Source: Epichloe hybrida (taxonomy: Eukaryota > Ascomycota > Sordariomycetes > Hypocreales > Clavicipitaceae). From it: a DNA stretch of 64,000 nucleotides. The first letter of the stretch is position 1. Every line of letters starts with the position of its first letter. Below, piece by piece: positions 49,245 to 62,391 of the stretch. The translations under genes and the position numbers were made by a program. The notes beneath the pieces are model-generated. The model was not told the origin of the DNA. It did not search any database and saw only the letters and a list, made by a program, of their open reading frames with translations. The stretch covers positions 1-64,000 of the forward strand of contig JAFEKR010000050.1 of NCBI GenBank assembly GCA_019022495.1, written 5' to 3'.

Positions 49245-52200
49245 TATTGGTTTCACTAAGGAACGTTCGCACTAGTGCAACGAGGTTAAATTCAATGAAG
49301 TTAATGATAATAGCTAATAACTAAGAGAAGAGAAGAGGGAGAAGGAGAGGAATCTAGCTAGAAGAGAAGGTAGGCAAAAAGGGGGAAAAGTAAGGCTATA
49401 GTGTGGTGCTACTACTAATAGAGTAGGGTAGCTTATAATATATTTAATTACATTACGTGTATCCTTTTGGTGGCTTTACTCTTTAGCTATAGTTAGGCTA
49501 TCTATTATCTAAAGGTCTAAAGGAAGCTACACTAGTAGTCTCTCTTTTCTTTATAGCTAAAGGAGCCTAAAAATATAATAAAAATCGGATTAAAGGAAAG
49601 TATATATAAGTAAATCCCTTAATAGGAATCTATAGTTCTTATTAGCTATTATGGCTTTAGTTATTTTAATTAACCTAGTTATTATAATCTATACTTACAT
49701 GCCTATTATATTAATCCTCCCCTTTGCCTAACCTTATAGGTCTCTTAACCTATCCTTTCACACGAATTATTAATTCATTTAAATTAATTAAGGTTAAAAG
49801 GGCTAAATTTAGCAATGCCTTTGTTATTGCATTAGCTAGATTATTGCCACTATTAATCTATCTAACTTTATAGACTTCTCTCCTCTTATATAACTACTAA
49901 AGGGCTATAATATTAATTATTAGCTACTTCTCTTTTATTATACCTAGCTTTATAAGGTATTTATATAATAAGAAAGAGTCTATACAAAGAATTATTAGGA
50001 TCTAAGGTATCTTTAATTAGTCTATGATTATTTAAAGGGTTATAGATATTACGTATGCAATATTAGCACCTTAAACCATGCTATATAGCTTAGATATAAG
50101 TGCGCTATAGGTTATACGCTTACTTTTTATAGAGCTATATGTAATAATATTCCCTTTTAAGATAAAGGTATTATTATCCTTTATTACTTTATTACTAATT
50201 ATAATAATATATCTAATCTATAAGCTTAGATCTTTATTATTAGTAAGGGACTTATCTATAAATATAAAGAGCTTTGCTTCTTTAAGAGTTAAGGGAATAT
50301 ACTATAATCCCTACTACTAATGCTTAATTTACTACTTAAGGTATTTATTAAGTTATAAGATATTATTAGCAAAGGGTTCTTAGTGTTATGTAGCAATTAA
50401 TAGGTTATATAATGCCTCTAGTTAACAGACTGTTATAATATAACTTCCTTAGGCTCTTTACTTTACATAATCTTGCCTTACTATTAGTGATTAAGGGTTA
50501 ATTTCCTTAATCTTCTAACTTTAGTCCTTTTAGGTTAGGGTTAGGGAGTTATTAGCGTTTTAGGTTAAGATATAGCTATTAAAGATAAGAGGATTTATAG
50601 TTATAAGGCGTTGTTTTTCTTTAGCTATAAACTTTACTTTCTAGAGCTCTTTTTTTTCTTTCTTAAAGAAGTTATTATTACTAAGGCCTAGCGTATTATC
50701 TGTTTACATCCCTATAATACTAAAGAGGTTTTTATTATTTAGGGCTATAATTAGTAAGCAAGGATTATATATTAAGGTTATTATATTAAGATTATCCCTA
50801 TAGTAGCGAAAATATATTGCTTACTAGTAGGTTCTAGCCTTTGTAATCCTATAGAGAGGCTTAATAACCTCTATTATTATGCCTTTTAGAAAGAGGTATA
50901 TAATTTACTTTAGTAACTTTATAATAATTAGCCTATTTAGGGTTATTTAGGATTAAACATAAGCTTACGTAATATCTTATAGCTAAAGGTAAATTCCCTT
51001 TTGCTTTAATAATAAAGTAAGGGCTATAATAATCTATTAGCTTAATTACTATATTATTAGTAATTAGGTTAAGATAGCCTCTTTTCCTCTATTATTATGC
51101 TCTTGTATAATAAGGCGCGATTTCTTATATAGTGTTTTAGTGCCTTTACCTTTAATCTCTTAGACTATATAAGAATTAAAGATCTAGTAGCCTCTATGCT
51201 TTACTAGATTAAATATTATAAATCTAAATATATTATAAGCTTATAATATATTAATCTTAGCTTAATTAGATTATTTAAAGGGGCTCCCTAGGGTTATAAT
51301 CTTTCTCTCTTAGTAAAGTTAAAAGGTAAGGTTTTAGTTAGCCTTTTCTTTTACTATAAGGAATACTATATTTAGCACTTCTCTAGCTATAATCTCCTTA
51401 ATTAATACTTTCTCTTAGTCTTTATTAATAAATATAAGAGGCTTTATAAGTCTAATAAGCTCCTTAGGATTATAAACCTAAGCCTTAATTACCTTTACTT
51501 TTACTTCCTTAAGGCTACTAGCTTTATAGCTTTCTATAAGGGTAGCTTTAACTACCTTAAGGCTTACTATAAGTTCTTTAACTCTATAGCTTCTTATAGG
51601 ATTATCTTTAGCCTTAATAGCCTTTATAGGCTTCTCTATACCCTTATTAATAAAGAATTAAACTATAAGGTTTTTCCTTAGCTTCCCTTACTTTCTCTTA
51701 ACTAGTATCTCTTCCTTTTTTTCCTTTACCTTACTACTTTTTATAAGTAGCTTATTCCCCTAGGCCCCCTTAGCCTTTTCTTATAATAGGACTATTATAT
51801 TAGAGAGGGCTATAGCGTAGGAAAGGGCTATATTATAGGTAAGGACCTCTAGGCCTAGGTTATACTCTCTAATATCCTAAAGGCTTTGCTTATTAGCCCT
51901 TATATACTATAAGTCCTTATAGTATAGCTTTACTACTATAGAGCGAAACTTAGCTAAGCTATAAGGTATCTTAACTATATAGGTCTCCCTATTAGTAGCT
52001 AATAGCTTATAAGGGCTATACTATTTACCTTTTTCTCTTTATATATATACATTAGCCTATAGTAGTAGCTAATATATTAGTAATATATTAGGGCTATTCT
52101 AGGCACTAAGGGCCTTATAGACCTATCTCTTAGCTAGGTAATAGTAAACTTTATTAGTTACTTTCTAAATTACTTTAGCTTATTAAATAATAAAGATACT

Positions 52201-54789
52201 TAGTAGTAACTTATTTATTATCTATAAGTAAGCTCTAAAGACTAGTAAGGTTAGTATAAGGCTATTAGGGCCTGCTAAGTTATTAATAGCTTTAATAGCT
52301 ATCTAGAGTTATTACTTAGGAGTAATTTCCTTACTAATTAAGTCTATAATAATATTATAAGCCTAGTAAAGAGGTTTATAATATCTCTTAACTTTTCTAA
52401 TGCTATTATAGGCTTTAATAAGTATCTTATTAATATTAATTAATATTAAGTAAGTATAATGCCTAAATTTAGCTAAGGTAAAGTTATTACTAGTATTATA
52501 AATAATCTAGTCTAAAGGGCCTAGATATATATTAATCTAGTACTCTCTAATTATATCCTAGATATTATAAGCTTTTTACTTCTTAGGGTTAAGGAATTAG
52601 GCCACTTAAAATAAGGTTGCTAAATTAATAATATAAAGGACTAGCTAGCTATTAATTTATATAATATTAATAATAATCTTATAGTTAAAGTTATAGTTAT
52701 CTTTAAGGGAGAATTTAAACTAGCTAGGGGCTTTTCTATTTATCTAATAATAGTAATAGACTTTAGTAAGCTTCTTAATTATATAGTGTTTAATATTATA
52801 ACTAGCTTATTAAAGGATCTTTATAAGCTATTAAATTAAGGGATAACTAAACCTTTAGTAAAGTTAATAAATCTCTCCTTCTAATAGGTAAAAAGCAGTG
52901 GTTTCTCTTACCTCTAAAAGCCACTAAGGGTAGCCCTATTTACGTATAATAAGTATAGTCTTATTATTTTAAATTAATATATTAGTAAGGTTATTAATCT
53001 TAACCTTTATTTTATTTATATTAGTAAGGGAAAAGAGAAAGAGTATAGTAGTATTAAGGATATAGAAGTTAATTTAGCTAAGCTTTATAGGCATATAGAT
53101 AACGCTGCGTGTTATTACTAATCTAGCACTAAAGTAAATAACTTCTAGGTTATAGGGTTTAATTATTAATAATAGCATTAATCTTAGTAAGGCTTTAGCT
53201 TATGCTAGACTAGTAGTTAATTAGCCTAAGGCTCTTATATCTAGTATAATTTCTTTAAAGATCTCTTTAGAATAGTGTTCTTTAGAGGTATAATAGATTA
53301 AATTATCTTTATTAGAAGCCTCTTTAAGGTATAGCTCTTACTTAAGCAAGGCATATTAAAAAGCTTAATTCTTAAGCGTTATAAGGATATTAATATTATC
53401 TATTGTTTGTAATCCTACGTAAAAGAATTATATAATGCTAAGTTATACCTTTAATAATAGCTTTTTCTTAATATTATTATTGCTATTATCTTAGTCCTAA
53501 GTAAAGGCCTTAAGCTATATTTCCTAGTCTTTTATTTTCTCTTTATTATTACTATTATTTCCTTTAAATAAAGTAAGGAATGCCTAAAACTTCTTCTTTA
53601 TAAGAGGTAAATAATAGTTCTTACTAGCTTACTACCTCTCTTTCTCTTTCTAATGTTTAGTATTAGTATAGTTTAATAACTAGTAGCTGCTCTTACTATA
53701 AATAAAGCATTACTTAGGTTATTTAAAGTTACTATAATAACCTTTTTTTTCTTAGTCTCTTTAATTCTATTAGCTATATTAGTAGTCTATAAATATTACC
53801 TCTAATAGGTCTTTATCTTAATGCTAGTAGTATTAGTTACTTCTTACACTACTCTTTATAATTATAATTAATTTATAAAGGTTACTAGTAAGGTTCTTAA
53901 AGCCTAGTGTGTGTATATACTTTACTACCTAATATTTAGGGATACTAGAGACTGCGTTTAAGGTTTGCTTATAGAGCTCTATATTTACTATATTAAAGAG
54001 GTATAGCCCTCTATAAACTCTCTTTAAGGTAATTAATAAAATCTTAAGGCACTTAAGCTTACTCTTATTAGGGTTTTATATAATAACATTTTTAAGGGTT
54101 ATATTGCTTTACTTAAATAGAACTATTAATTACTTTTTATTTTAAATTATTAACGGATGTTTATAATTATCTCTTTATATAAGAGGTTCTTACTAGTAAG
54201 GTAATTAAGAAAGTGCTATTTAGTATTTCCTATTAATATAATAGGGAATGCTTTACTAAAATATAACTTAAGGAGGTTAATTTAGTTATACTTACTCTTA
54301 AAGAGCGTAAGCTTTAGCAAGAGGAAGTTATATAGCTTTTTACTATAATAGTTACTATCCTTATATATCTTTATAAGCTTAGAGATTTTCTTTATAATTT
54401 ACTTATTAAAAGGAAGGTATTAGGGAGGGAAATTAAACTATTAAGGGTTAAGCTCCTAATATAACTAAGATTATTATAAGGGTTCTTATAGAGAATATAG
54501 TAATTATTCCCTTTAGGAGCTAGGAATATTAGGTAAGGTCTTTATAGCAGTAGCCTATAGAGGTTATGTTTAAGGTGGTTTAGAGGATCTTAACCTTTCT
54601 TCTAGCTAATAAGGCATTAAGGTTTAATAAAGCACTTCTTTAAGCAATACTAGGATTAGATATCCTAGGCCTTATTTAATAAGAACGCTATAATCTTATA
54701 AAGAGTTATATAGCTCTCTTATAATATCCTTATTTACTCTTTTAAAGGTGTTCTTAGACTAGCTTTTAAAGTCCTCTTAGAATAATTCC
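49245..54789 (-). mobile_element. Copia-2 copy 2, 5'-truncated by copia-1 insertion, heavily RIP-mutated
   Basis: Aligns with copy 1 from its 3' LTR (begins TATTGGTTTCACTAAGG, a TA-mutated TGTTAG start) through pol and gag up to the sequence AGAATAATTCC, equal to about 25366-25379 in copy 1. There copia-1 copy B is inserted. The remaining gag start, leader and 5' LTR do not reappear to the right of copia-1. Relative to copy 1 it shows further C-to-T and G-to-A changes and retains few CpG. Non-functional. Confidence 0.9.
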
Positions 54790-55603
54790 TGTTAAAAATA
54801 AGACCTATTTTTAGCCCTTTCTAGTTAAAGGACCTTTCTATTACTAGCTTGCATTGCAAGCCTAATAGCTACACTACAGCTATTAACGGTCGCGAAGGTG
54901 GCTATTAATGGCTATGTCGTAGCTATTAATAGCTATGACTAACCGTGTGGATAACTAATCCAAATCAATTGTTAATTGTGAATTATTCAATTGCGTTGTA
55001 GCTACAAGCGTAGCTATAACCGCAGCGCCACTAGTAATTAGGTAAGCTAGGGTGACGTAAGTAGGTTACCCTATAGCTATCTTTAATAGTGATTTTCTCT
55101 TTAACTAGAGGTTATATAAAAGTCTTATATATAGTAAATTAAAGCTAGAAGACAGGGCTTTTATTTTATGTAGGAATATTTATTGGACTAAAATTTAGTG
55201 CATATAGGTTGCTAGTTTGTATGATAGTGAGTTGATTTTTTGGATTTTACATATAAATGAATTTTGCGGAAAATAAAAAGTGGCCTATAAGACCTCTTTA
55301 GCGGTCCGGATCCACTAATATAGTTAGTGGGTATATAAGAGAAAGAAGATCTTTTTAATCTAGCTAGATAGCTAGGCCTCTTAATCTAACAGCCGCATTG
55401 CCTGTATAACGTCACTAAAATCAATTCTATTAGTATATAAGATATCGTACAAGTTATCTAGATTAAATTCTATTAGTTAATAACTGCTAAAACCTTCTAT
55501 TGCGTTGCGTTAAATATTTTAACGTGGTGGTTCTACTAGTCCCTAACCGTAAAGCCGCACCTATATAGCTGTTGCTAGCTGGCAACTAGCTCCCTATATT
55601 TTA
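54790..55603 (+). repeat. 5' LTR of copia-1 copy B (814 bp)
   Basis: TGTTAAAAATAAGACC start, ATATTTTA end (TA from CA by mutation). It matches 5238-6045. It keeps CpG in several places where copy A has TA (for example GGTCGCGAAGG), and carries one short extra block near 54970. Confidence 0.92.
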
Positions 55604-55618
55604 ATAGGTTATAAGCCT
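55604..55618 (+). other. Copia-1 primer-binding site (initiator-Met tRNA half)
   Basis: ATAGGTTATAAGCCTAG directly after the LTR. GGTTATGAGCCC, the complement of the anticodon arm of initiator tRNA-Met, differs only by C-to-T/G-to-A changes. Copia elements are known to prime from such a cleaved half-tRNA. Confidence 0.65.
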
Positions 55619-55662
55619 AGTCTATTACTATAAAATTCTTTCTAGTGCACTTTACGTACGGT

Positions 55663-55943
55663 TATAGAAGACTTCCCTTCTATAAAACAGGAAGGACCCG
55701 CAAGATAGAAGCTATTCCCTTCTATAAAAAAGGAATCATTATGGTTACAGAAGACTTCCCTTCTATAAAACAGGAAGCGCACGAGCGATATAGAAGCTTT
55801 CCCTTCTATAAAAAGGAAATTTAGTGAGAATAGAAGCTTTTCCCTTCTATAAAAAAGGAAATTCAGCGCGAATAGAAGCTTTTCCCTTCTATAAAAAGGA
55901 TTTTTAGTACAAATAGAAGACTTCCCTTTTATAAAATTAGAAG
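55663..55943 (+). repeat. Leader repeat array of copia-1, about 41-bp unit, 7 copies
   Basis: Seven units of the form ATAGAAG, (A/C)(C/T)TTTCCCTTCTAT, AAAA(A)GGA and a variable GC-richer tail, ending at the gag ATG (55944). ATAGAAG pairs with CTTCTAT in each unit, so the leader RNA could form a row of hairpins. The last 50 bp of the same array begins copy A at position 1. The role is unknown; packaging or translation control is possible. Confidence 0.85.
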
Positions 55944-58900
55944 ATGGCTACTAATTAACAAGGTTAGGGACCTCTAGTCCCTAATCTTAGTGCGTAAGAG
56001 GTTCTAAATAACTAGCTAAAAGAGCAGGTTATTAAACAATAAAATACTATTAATCTAGTAATAGAGAAGCTAGAGTCCTTAACTTTAGCTATTAATAATA
56101 GACCTATGGAGGGTGTGGAAGCTACTAAGCCCGCTAGTTAGCAGCAAATTTAGCAGCCTATTCAAGATAAGGCACCTAAATCTAGCTCTATACAAGCTGC
56201 CTTTAATAATTTAATTATTAAGGAATTTAATAAGAGGGTTTATAGCTTCCCTAAGACTGCTAAGCTTAAAGGAGCTAAAAATTTTAATTAATGGAAACAA
56301 GCCCTAGCTATCCAATTTAGAGCTTTAGGCATGCCTAATTTTCGAGATAATCCGGATATTTCTAGGGTGCTAGGGGACGCTAACTAAGCTATTATCCTAA
56401 TGTTACTAAGGGATAGTTATACGGAAGGCCCCTAAGCCGCTATAACTTAGCAAAAATCACCTAAAGAAGCCTATAATTTACTTATTAGGCAATATTCATA
56501 TAGCGTTGAAATCCAGAGGGAGTCCCTATATTCTGAATTTCATAACCTGAATTTTCATGGATTTAAGGGGACTTTAGAAGCCTTTAATGCAGTTTTTAAT
56601 AATCTACTAGCTAGATTATTGATTTTAGGGGTCCTAATTAATCCTATAGATTAGGTTAATCAATATCTTCAATCCCTAAAATTAACCTTCCCTTAGTGGG
56701 CTAAGAGGCAATGATTTAGCATGCGTATAAATAGGGCTATAGGGGTCCCCCTAGAAGCCCTAAATCTTGAATTTCTAATAGCAGACCTTCTAGCTAAACA
56801 GAGGGATAAGTTATTTACAGTGGCTAAAGCCCTAAATTATAGGGCTAAAGACCTAGAAAAGGGTGCTAAAGACAAGGAAAAGGCCCCTAAAGGTTAGAAG
56901 AAGAAGAAAGAAGGCTCTAAAGAAAATAAGGGCTCTTCTAATTCTAATAAGAAGAAAAAGAAGTAAAAGGGTTAAAAATCAGATAAAAAGGATACTAAAG
57001 AACTTACAGAGGGTTCTTTTATGCTAGGAAATTACAACCTTTCTAATAGAGCACTTAATTTGTACAAGAAACCTAGCAATTACAAGACTAGTTATAAGAG
57101 CTCTAGCGATAGTAGCTCTAATTCTAGCTCTAGTGATTCAGATGATAAAAAACAAGAAATTAATACCTTAAATGGTTTTAATTATTACAGTAAAGACATA
57201 AAAAAGGCCCTATTATATAATATAGGTTTAACTGTACATATAGTTAATTCTAGGGAGGTCTTTAGGGATTATACCCCTTTTAAGAAGGGGGAATCTAACC
57301 CTATTATAACTAGTGGTAGCCCTATTTATCCTAAGGGTCATAGTAGTGCTAGTTTTAAGGTCTTATATTAAAAGAAACCTAATAAATATAGGACCTTAGT
57401 GCTAAAGGATGCTCTATATTTTCCTTAGCTTAATGTTAATATAGTTAGTGGCCTTATTCACTATATATCTAGCGGTTGCTTTATAAAAAACTATCTTTAT
57501 CTTAAAGATAGGTCTTATATTGCTGCCCTAGATATAGAAAAACATGGTTTTTTCTTTCACGTTAAAAACCAATCTACACTAACGTTACATAAAGGGCCCT
57601 GTAAAAAATCTCATTATATCTGACCTTTTACCTATGCCAGCTTTAGGGGTCATAGCTATCCGATTAGCTACCCTATAGAGGTTCAAATTTCCTCTAAAAA
57701 GCCAGATTAGGCTTCTAATTTAGACGAAATCGCTGAAATCGACGAAGATAATGATATTAAAGAAGTCGTACGGGATGATTTAGGGGATTTAGTCCCTTCT
57801 CTAACGCCTATAGCCCTAGGTTAGGTCCCTTATAAATCTAAAGAAATAGATTTAGGGGTGTTAGAGGGCCTTAGTGGAGGAAAAAGGTCCCTAATACCTC
57901 CCTAAGAGGCCTGTGGTTCTTAAGGGGCCTAGCAGGGGACTAACGGAGAGGGCCCTAATCTAGACCCAAATCTAGACCCTAATTTAGGCCCTAAAGACCT
58001 TTAATATCAAAAGTTACTAGAACTAGCTAGCCTATGGCATGTATGATTAGGGCACTTAGGGCTTCCTTTGCTAAAGAAAACAAGCCTTATAACTAAAGGA
58101 ATCCCTAATTTTTCTAAAATTAAGGATAAAGACTTTAAATGTATAGCTTGTGATTAATCTAAGGCAGTTAGAAGACCTAGGAAATTAGCTATCCCTAACC
58201 CCCCTAGAGCTCTAGATTAAATAGAGGGGGATACGCTAAAAATCAGCCCTATACTATACAATAAACAGTCAATTTGCTTATTTCTAGTTAATCAAAAAAC
58301 TAGATATAAGTGGGTGTTCTTATTACCTAATAAGGAAGGCCTAACTGTTTATAGGGCTATTAAGGGCTTCTTCAGAGGGCTTAAAAATTAACTAGGTTAA
58401 TATCCTAGGCACCTTCACTTTAATGGGGGCTAAGAAATCGATTCTAGTTATTAAACCTAGTTAAATTCTAAAGGGATTAAATTTACGACTTCTAGTCCCT
58501 ATATCCATGAGTAAAATAGATTAGCAAAGCGTTCTATTCGTACTATTCTAGATTAATTAAGGGCTACTATCTAGTGGGCAAAATTACCCTTATATCTATA
58601 GTGTTTTATATTACCTGTAGTTGTTAACCTAGTTAATATAATTACTAATACCACTAAGGATAAAAGCCCTAAACAACTGCTAGCTAGGGAGCTAAATCAG
58701 CCCTATACAACTGATATTAGCAGTATTAGAGCCATAGGATCTCACTGTGAGATTCTAATCCCCCTAGAAAAACAACCTAAAGCCCAGAAGTTAGTAGCTA
58801 GGACTATCCCTAGAAGGTTATTAGCTACACTAGGTTCTAATACCTATCTAGTGTACATCCCCTCTAAAAGGCTAGTTATGAAGACTAGCTTTATTAAGAT

Positions 58901-59274
58901 TATAGAGCCTATAGGTCCTGTCTCTAAAGGATTACCTAGGCTTTCTATAGGGGATAACCCTTTAGAGGGGGAAAATAATTTAGAAAATCAAGATCTAAAT
59001 CAAGGTTTAAAGGATTACCCTATAGACAACATAGGAGGTCCCCCTATAGGTTAAGAAAAACACCCTATAAGGCCTGTACAACCCCCTAAGGAACTGATTC
59101 TAGAGGCCTTAGAGGAGGCCACGCCCGTAACTTTCCTAGGAAATTAGATTTTGACTCCGGACCTTGATTTTGACAAAATTACCGACTTCGACACTAATAT
59201 TAACCCTATGGATGTTGATATTAGTTCCCCTTCTTCTCTAGATTTTATAAAAGAAATCTACTTTAAGGTATAGG

Positions 59275-60954
59275 CAGAGTATTGTTTGTAGTGTAGTTAG
59301 TGTAGATTTTAGGAAAAATTTGTATTTGTAGTGTAGTTTTTTTTTTCTTATAGTTAATGTATTGTAGTTTTTTTTTTATAGTTAGTGTAGTGTAGTTTTT
59401 TTTTTTTTGTAGTGTAGTGTAATGTAGTTTTTTTTTGCTTGTAGTTAGTATAGTTAGTGTAGTTACTAACTACACTAACTACAAAAACTACAAATGTAGT
59501 GTTAGTAAAAAAAAAAGTGGGCCTTTTTATTATATAATGTTATTATAAGGATTAAAAGAAAGCTAGTTATATAGAAGCTTTTATTATTACCTATTTTACT
59601 TAATTAGTTATAGAATTTATAATATTTACCTTTTTTAAGAATTTTACTATAACTAGGGTTATTTATAATATTATACCTTTTTAATAATACTATTATACTT
59701 ATTACTTTATTTTACTAATATAACTTTAAGGAAAACCTTCTAATTATTTTATTTACTATTATTATTAATTATTTTATATTTTTATTATTAATTTAATTAA
59801 AAAATACCCTAAACTAATATAATTAAATTTAATTAGAAATCTAAATAAATATATAAAAGTTAATAGAATATATACTTAGTACTTTAATATTATTATTAAT
59901 ATAATAAGAACTTAAAAAAAGCTTAAACTATTTATTTACTATTTAAACTAATTAAATATTACTTTAAGCTTTATAATTCTAAAGCTTTAAGAAGTTATAT
60001 ATAGTAACTTTATATATCTTATTAAAATAATATATAAAGAAAGAATATAATAGACTAATATTTATAATTTATTAATAGATAACTAATAGTATTATTTTAA
60101 TTACCCTATATAGCTTAAATAAGCTATAAAAAATAAGTTTAAAAATATAAAAGAGAAAACATTTTTATAATATTAATATTTTTAAAAACCTTAAAATACT
60201 AAGTTATTAAAAACTATAGCTTTTACTATAGTAATTTACTTATAATTACTAGTATTTATATTTAAGTTATTTATTATTTATTATTTATTAAACTTTAACA
60301 CTAATAATATTATAAGTAATCTTAGTAATCTTAGTAATACTAGTAATATTAGTAATATTAGTATTATAAGCTATTATAAGCTATTATAAGCTATAATAAG
60401 ATATAATAAGCTATTTATATTAAGTTTACTAGTAGTTCCTTTTATAGTTTTTTTAAAATAAGTAATAATAATAATTTATAGAAATATAAAATAATTTATA
60501 GAAATAGTAAATAATATAATAAGAAGGTTTTTCTTTAAGTTATATTAGGGAAATAAAGTATTAAGTTAAATAGTATTATTAAAAAAGTATAATATTATAT
60601 ATAACCTTACTTAGTTATAATAAAATTATAAAAATAATATAATATTATAAATTCTATAACTAATTTAATAAAATAGGTAATAATAAAAGCTTTTATATAA
60701 CTAGCTTTCTTTTAACCTTATAAATACTAATAACTAATAAAAAGTCTAATACTACATTTGTAGTGTTTGTAGTTAGTGTAGTTTAGGAAAAAAAATTTGT
60801 AGTGTAATATATTATAGTTTTTTATAGTTAGTGTAGTGTAGTTTTTTTTTTCCTTATAGTTAGTGTAGTTTGTAGTGTAGTGTAGTTTATAGTGTAGTTA
60901 CTACACTACACTACAAATACTACACTACACTACACGTTTTAGTGCAATACTCTA
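59275..60954. mobile_element. Non-autonomous hAT-like foldback element E4 (1680 bp)
   Basis: Cleanest copy of the family. Left end CAGAGTATTGTTTGTAG, right end GTGCAATACTCTA (terminal G changed to A). It is flanked on both sides by the 8-bp duplication GGTATAGG (59267-59274 and 60955-60962), and removing one copy restores the copia-1 sequence seen in copy A near 3376. Long inverted arms run about 59480-60130 against 60150-60770, with a few 10-bp AAGCTATTAT units at 60360-60415. 8-bp duplications and CAGAG ends indicate hAT. Non-coding. Confidence 0.9.
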
Positions 60955-62391
60955 GGTATAGGAGAAGCTAAAGGAAAACAACCCTAATAGCCCCAAACCT
61001 AAGACCTAGAAGCAAGCTATATCTAGCCCTAAAAGGGATAAATAGATAGAAGCTACGTACAAGGAATACGAACAGCTTCTAAAGGCTAGTACTTTTAAAT
61101 TTATAGGGAAAGACTAAGTACCTAAGGGCCGAAAAGTACTAAAGAATAGGCTTATTTATAAGCTTAAAAAGAATAAAGAAAATAATCCTTTAAAATACAA
61201 GGCCTGACTCGTTGCTAAGGGATTTATGCAAATCAAAGGTCTAGATTATCTAGAGACCTTTGCAGCCACAAGCATTCCCCCTAGCTAGAGGATTTTACTA
61301 GCCCTAGTGGCTTGGAATAACTAGGAAATCGAATAGGTTAATTTTATAGGAGCTTTTCTTAATAGTAAGCTATAATAATAGATTTATATAGTTATTCCGG
61401 ACGGATTTATTGAATTCCTTAAAGCAAATCCTAAATTAGCTAAATTAGCTAAAAGTTTTAGCTATAAACCTTCTAAAGATTAAGTAATTTTATTATAGAA
61501 ATCTTTATATGGCCTAAAACAGAGCTTAAGGGAATGGCAATAAGCACTAATTACAGTGCTAAAGTCCCTAGGATTTAGCCCTCTAATTTCTAACCTAGCT
61601 ATATTCTATAATTCCTCCACTAAAACCTTTATTATTATGTATGTGAATGATTATCTTCTAATTAGACTGGATTTACGTTATATCTAAAGACTTAAAAAGG
61701 AACTTTATAAAGTCTATCTAATAGAAGATAGGGGGCTGGCTAAATTCTTCTTAGGGGTTTAAATTGTATAAGATAGACCTAATAGGGTCCTGAAAATTTA
61801 TTAATCTTAGTATATCTCAGAGGCTTTAAATCAATTTAATATGCTAGATAGTAAGCCTATTAGCATACCTCTTCAGCTAGGCGTTTTAGCTACGCAGACC
61901 ACTAAGCTTTTAATAGCTAGCGAAATTAAGCTTTATTAGTGCATTATAGGGACTATAATATACCTAATGTTGCTTATAAGGCTAGACATAGCCTTTACAC
62001 TTTAGTGGCTATCTATAGCACTAGCTAGGCCCTATATAGAGCACCTAAAAGCAGCTAAAAACCTGCTTAGGTACCTATTAGGGACTAAATTCCTTGCTAT
62101 AATTTATAGGGGAGACTCTAAAGGTATAGCTAGTAAAAGCCTAATAGGTTATTATAATAGTGATTTTGTAGGGGATAAAAAGACCTCTAAATTAACCTAC
62201 GCTTATCTATTTAAGCTAGCTAGCGGACCTATTAGCTAGAAATCAAAGAAAGCTAGTACAATAGCTCTATTAACATTAGAAGCTAAAGCTAACGCTATCT
62301 ACAAGACCTTCTAGGAGCTATAGTGGCTTTAGGGCTTATTTAAGGAGCTAAAAACCCCTATTTCTCCCTCTATCTAGATATATTGCGATAA

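Larger units (their letters stand above)
54790..62391 (+). mobile_element. Copia-1 copy B: 5' LTR to RNase H, 3' truncated, with E4 inserted
   Basis: 5' LTR 54790-55603, primer-binding site, repeated leader, gag-pol from ATG at 55944. Less RIP-mutated than copy A: short open stretches survive (57021-57371 in gag/protease, 58851-59054 in integrase). Copia RT motifs include KSLYGLKQSLREW and YVNDYLL, followed by FFLGVQIVQD and the RNase H region SKKASTIALLTLEAKA. E4 splits pol at 59275-60954. The element ends abruptly at about 62391, opposite position 4803 of copy A, so about 440 bp of internal sequence and the whole 3' LTR are missing. Confidence 0.92.

Noticed and set aside
55604..55618. GGTTATAAGCC considered as part of a tRNA gene.
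   Set aside because: Its place directly after the LTR and its match to the initiator-Met anticodon-arm complement make it a primer-binding site; no tRNA fold surrounds it.
57021..59054. 116- and 67-codon frames that could be small genes.
   Set aside because: They are surviving open stretches of the copia-1 copy B polyprotein, aligned to stop-filled counterparts in copy A.
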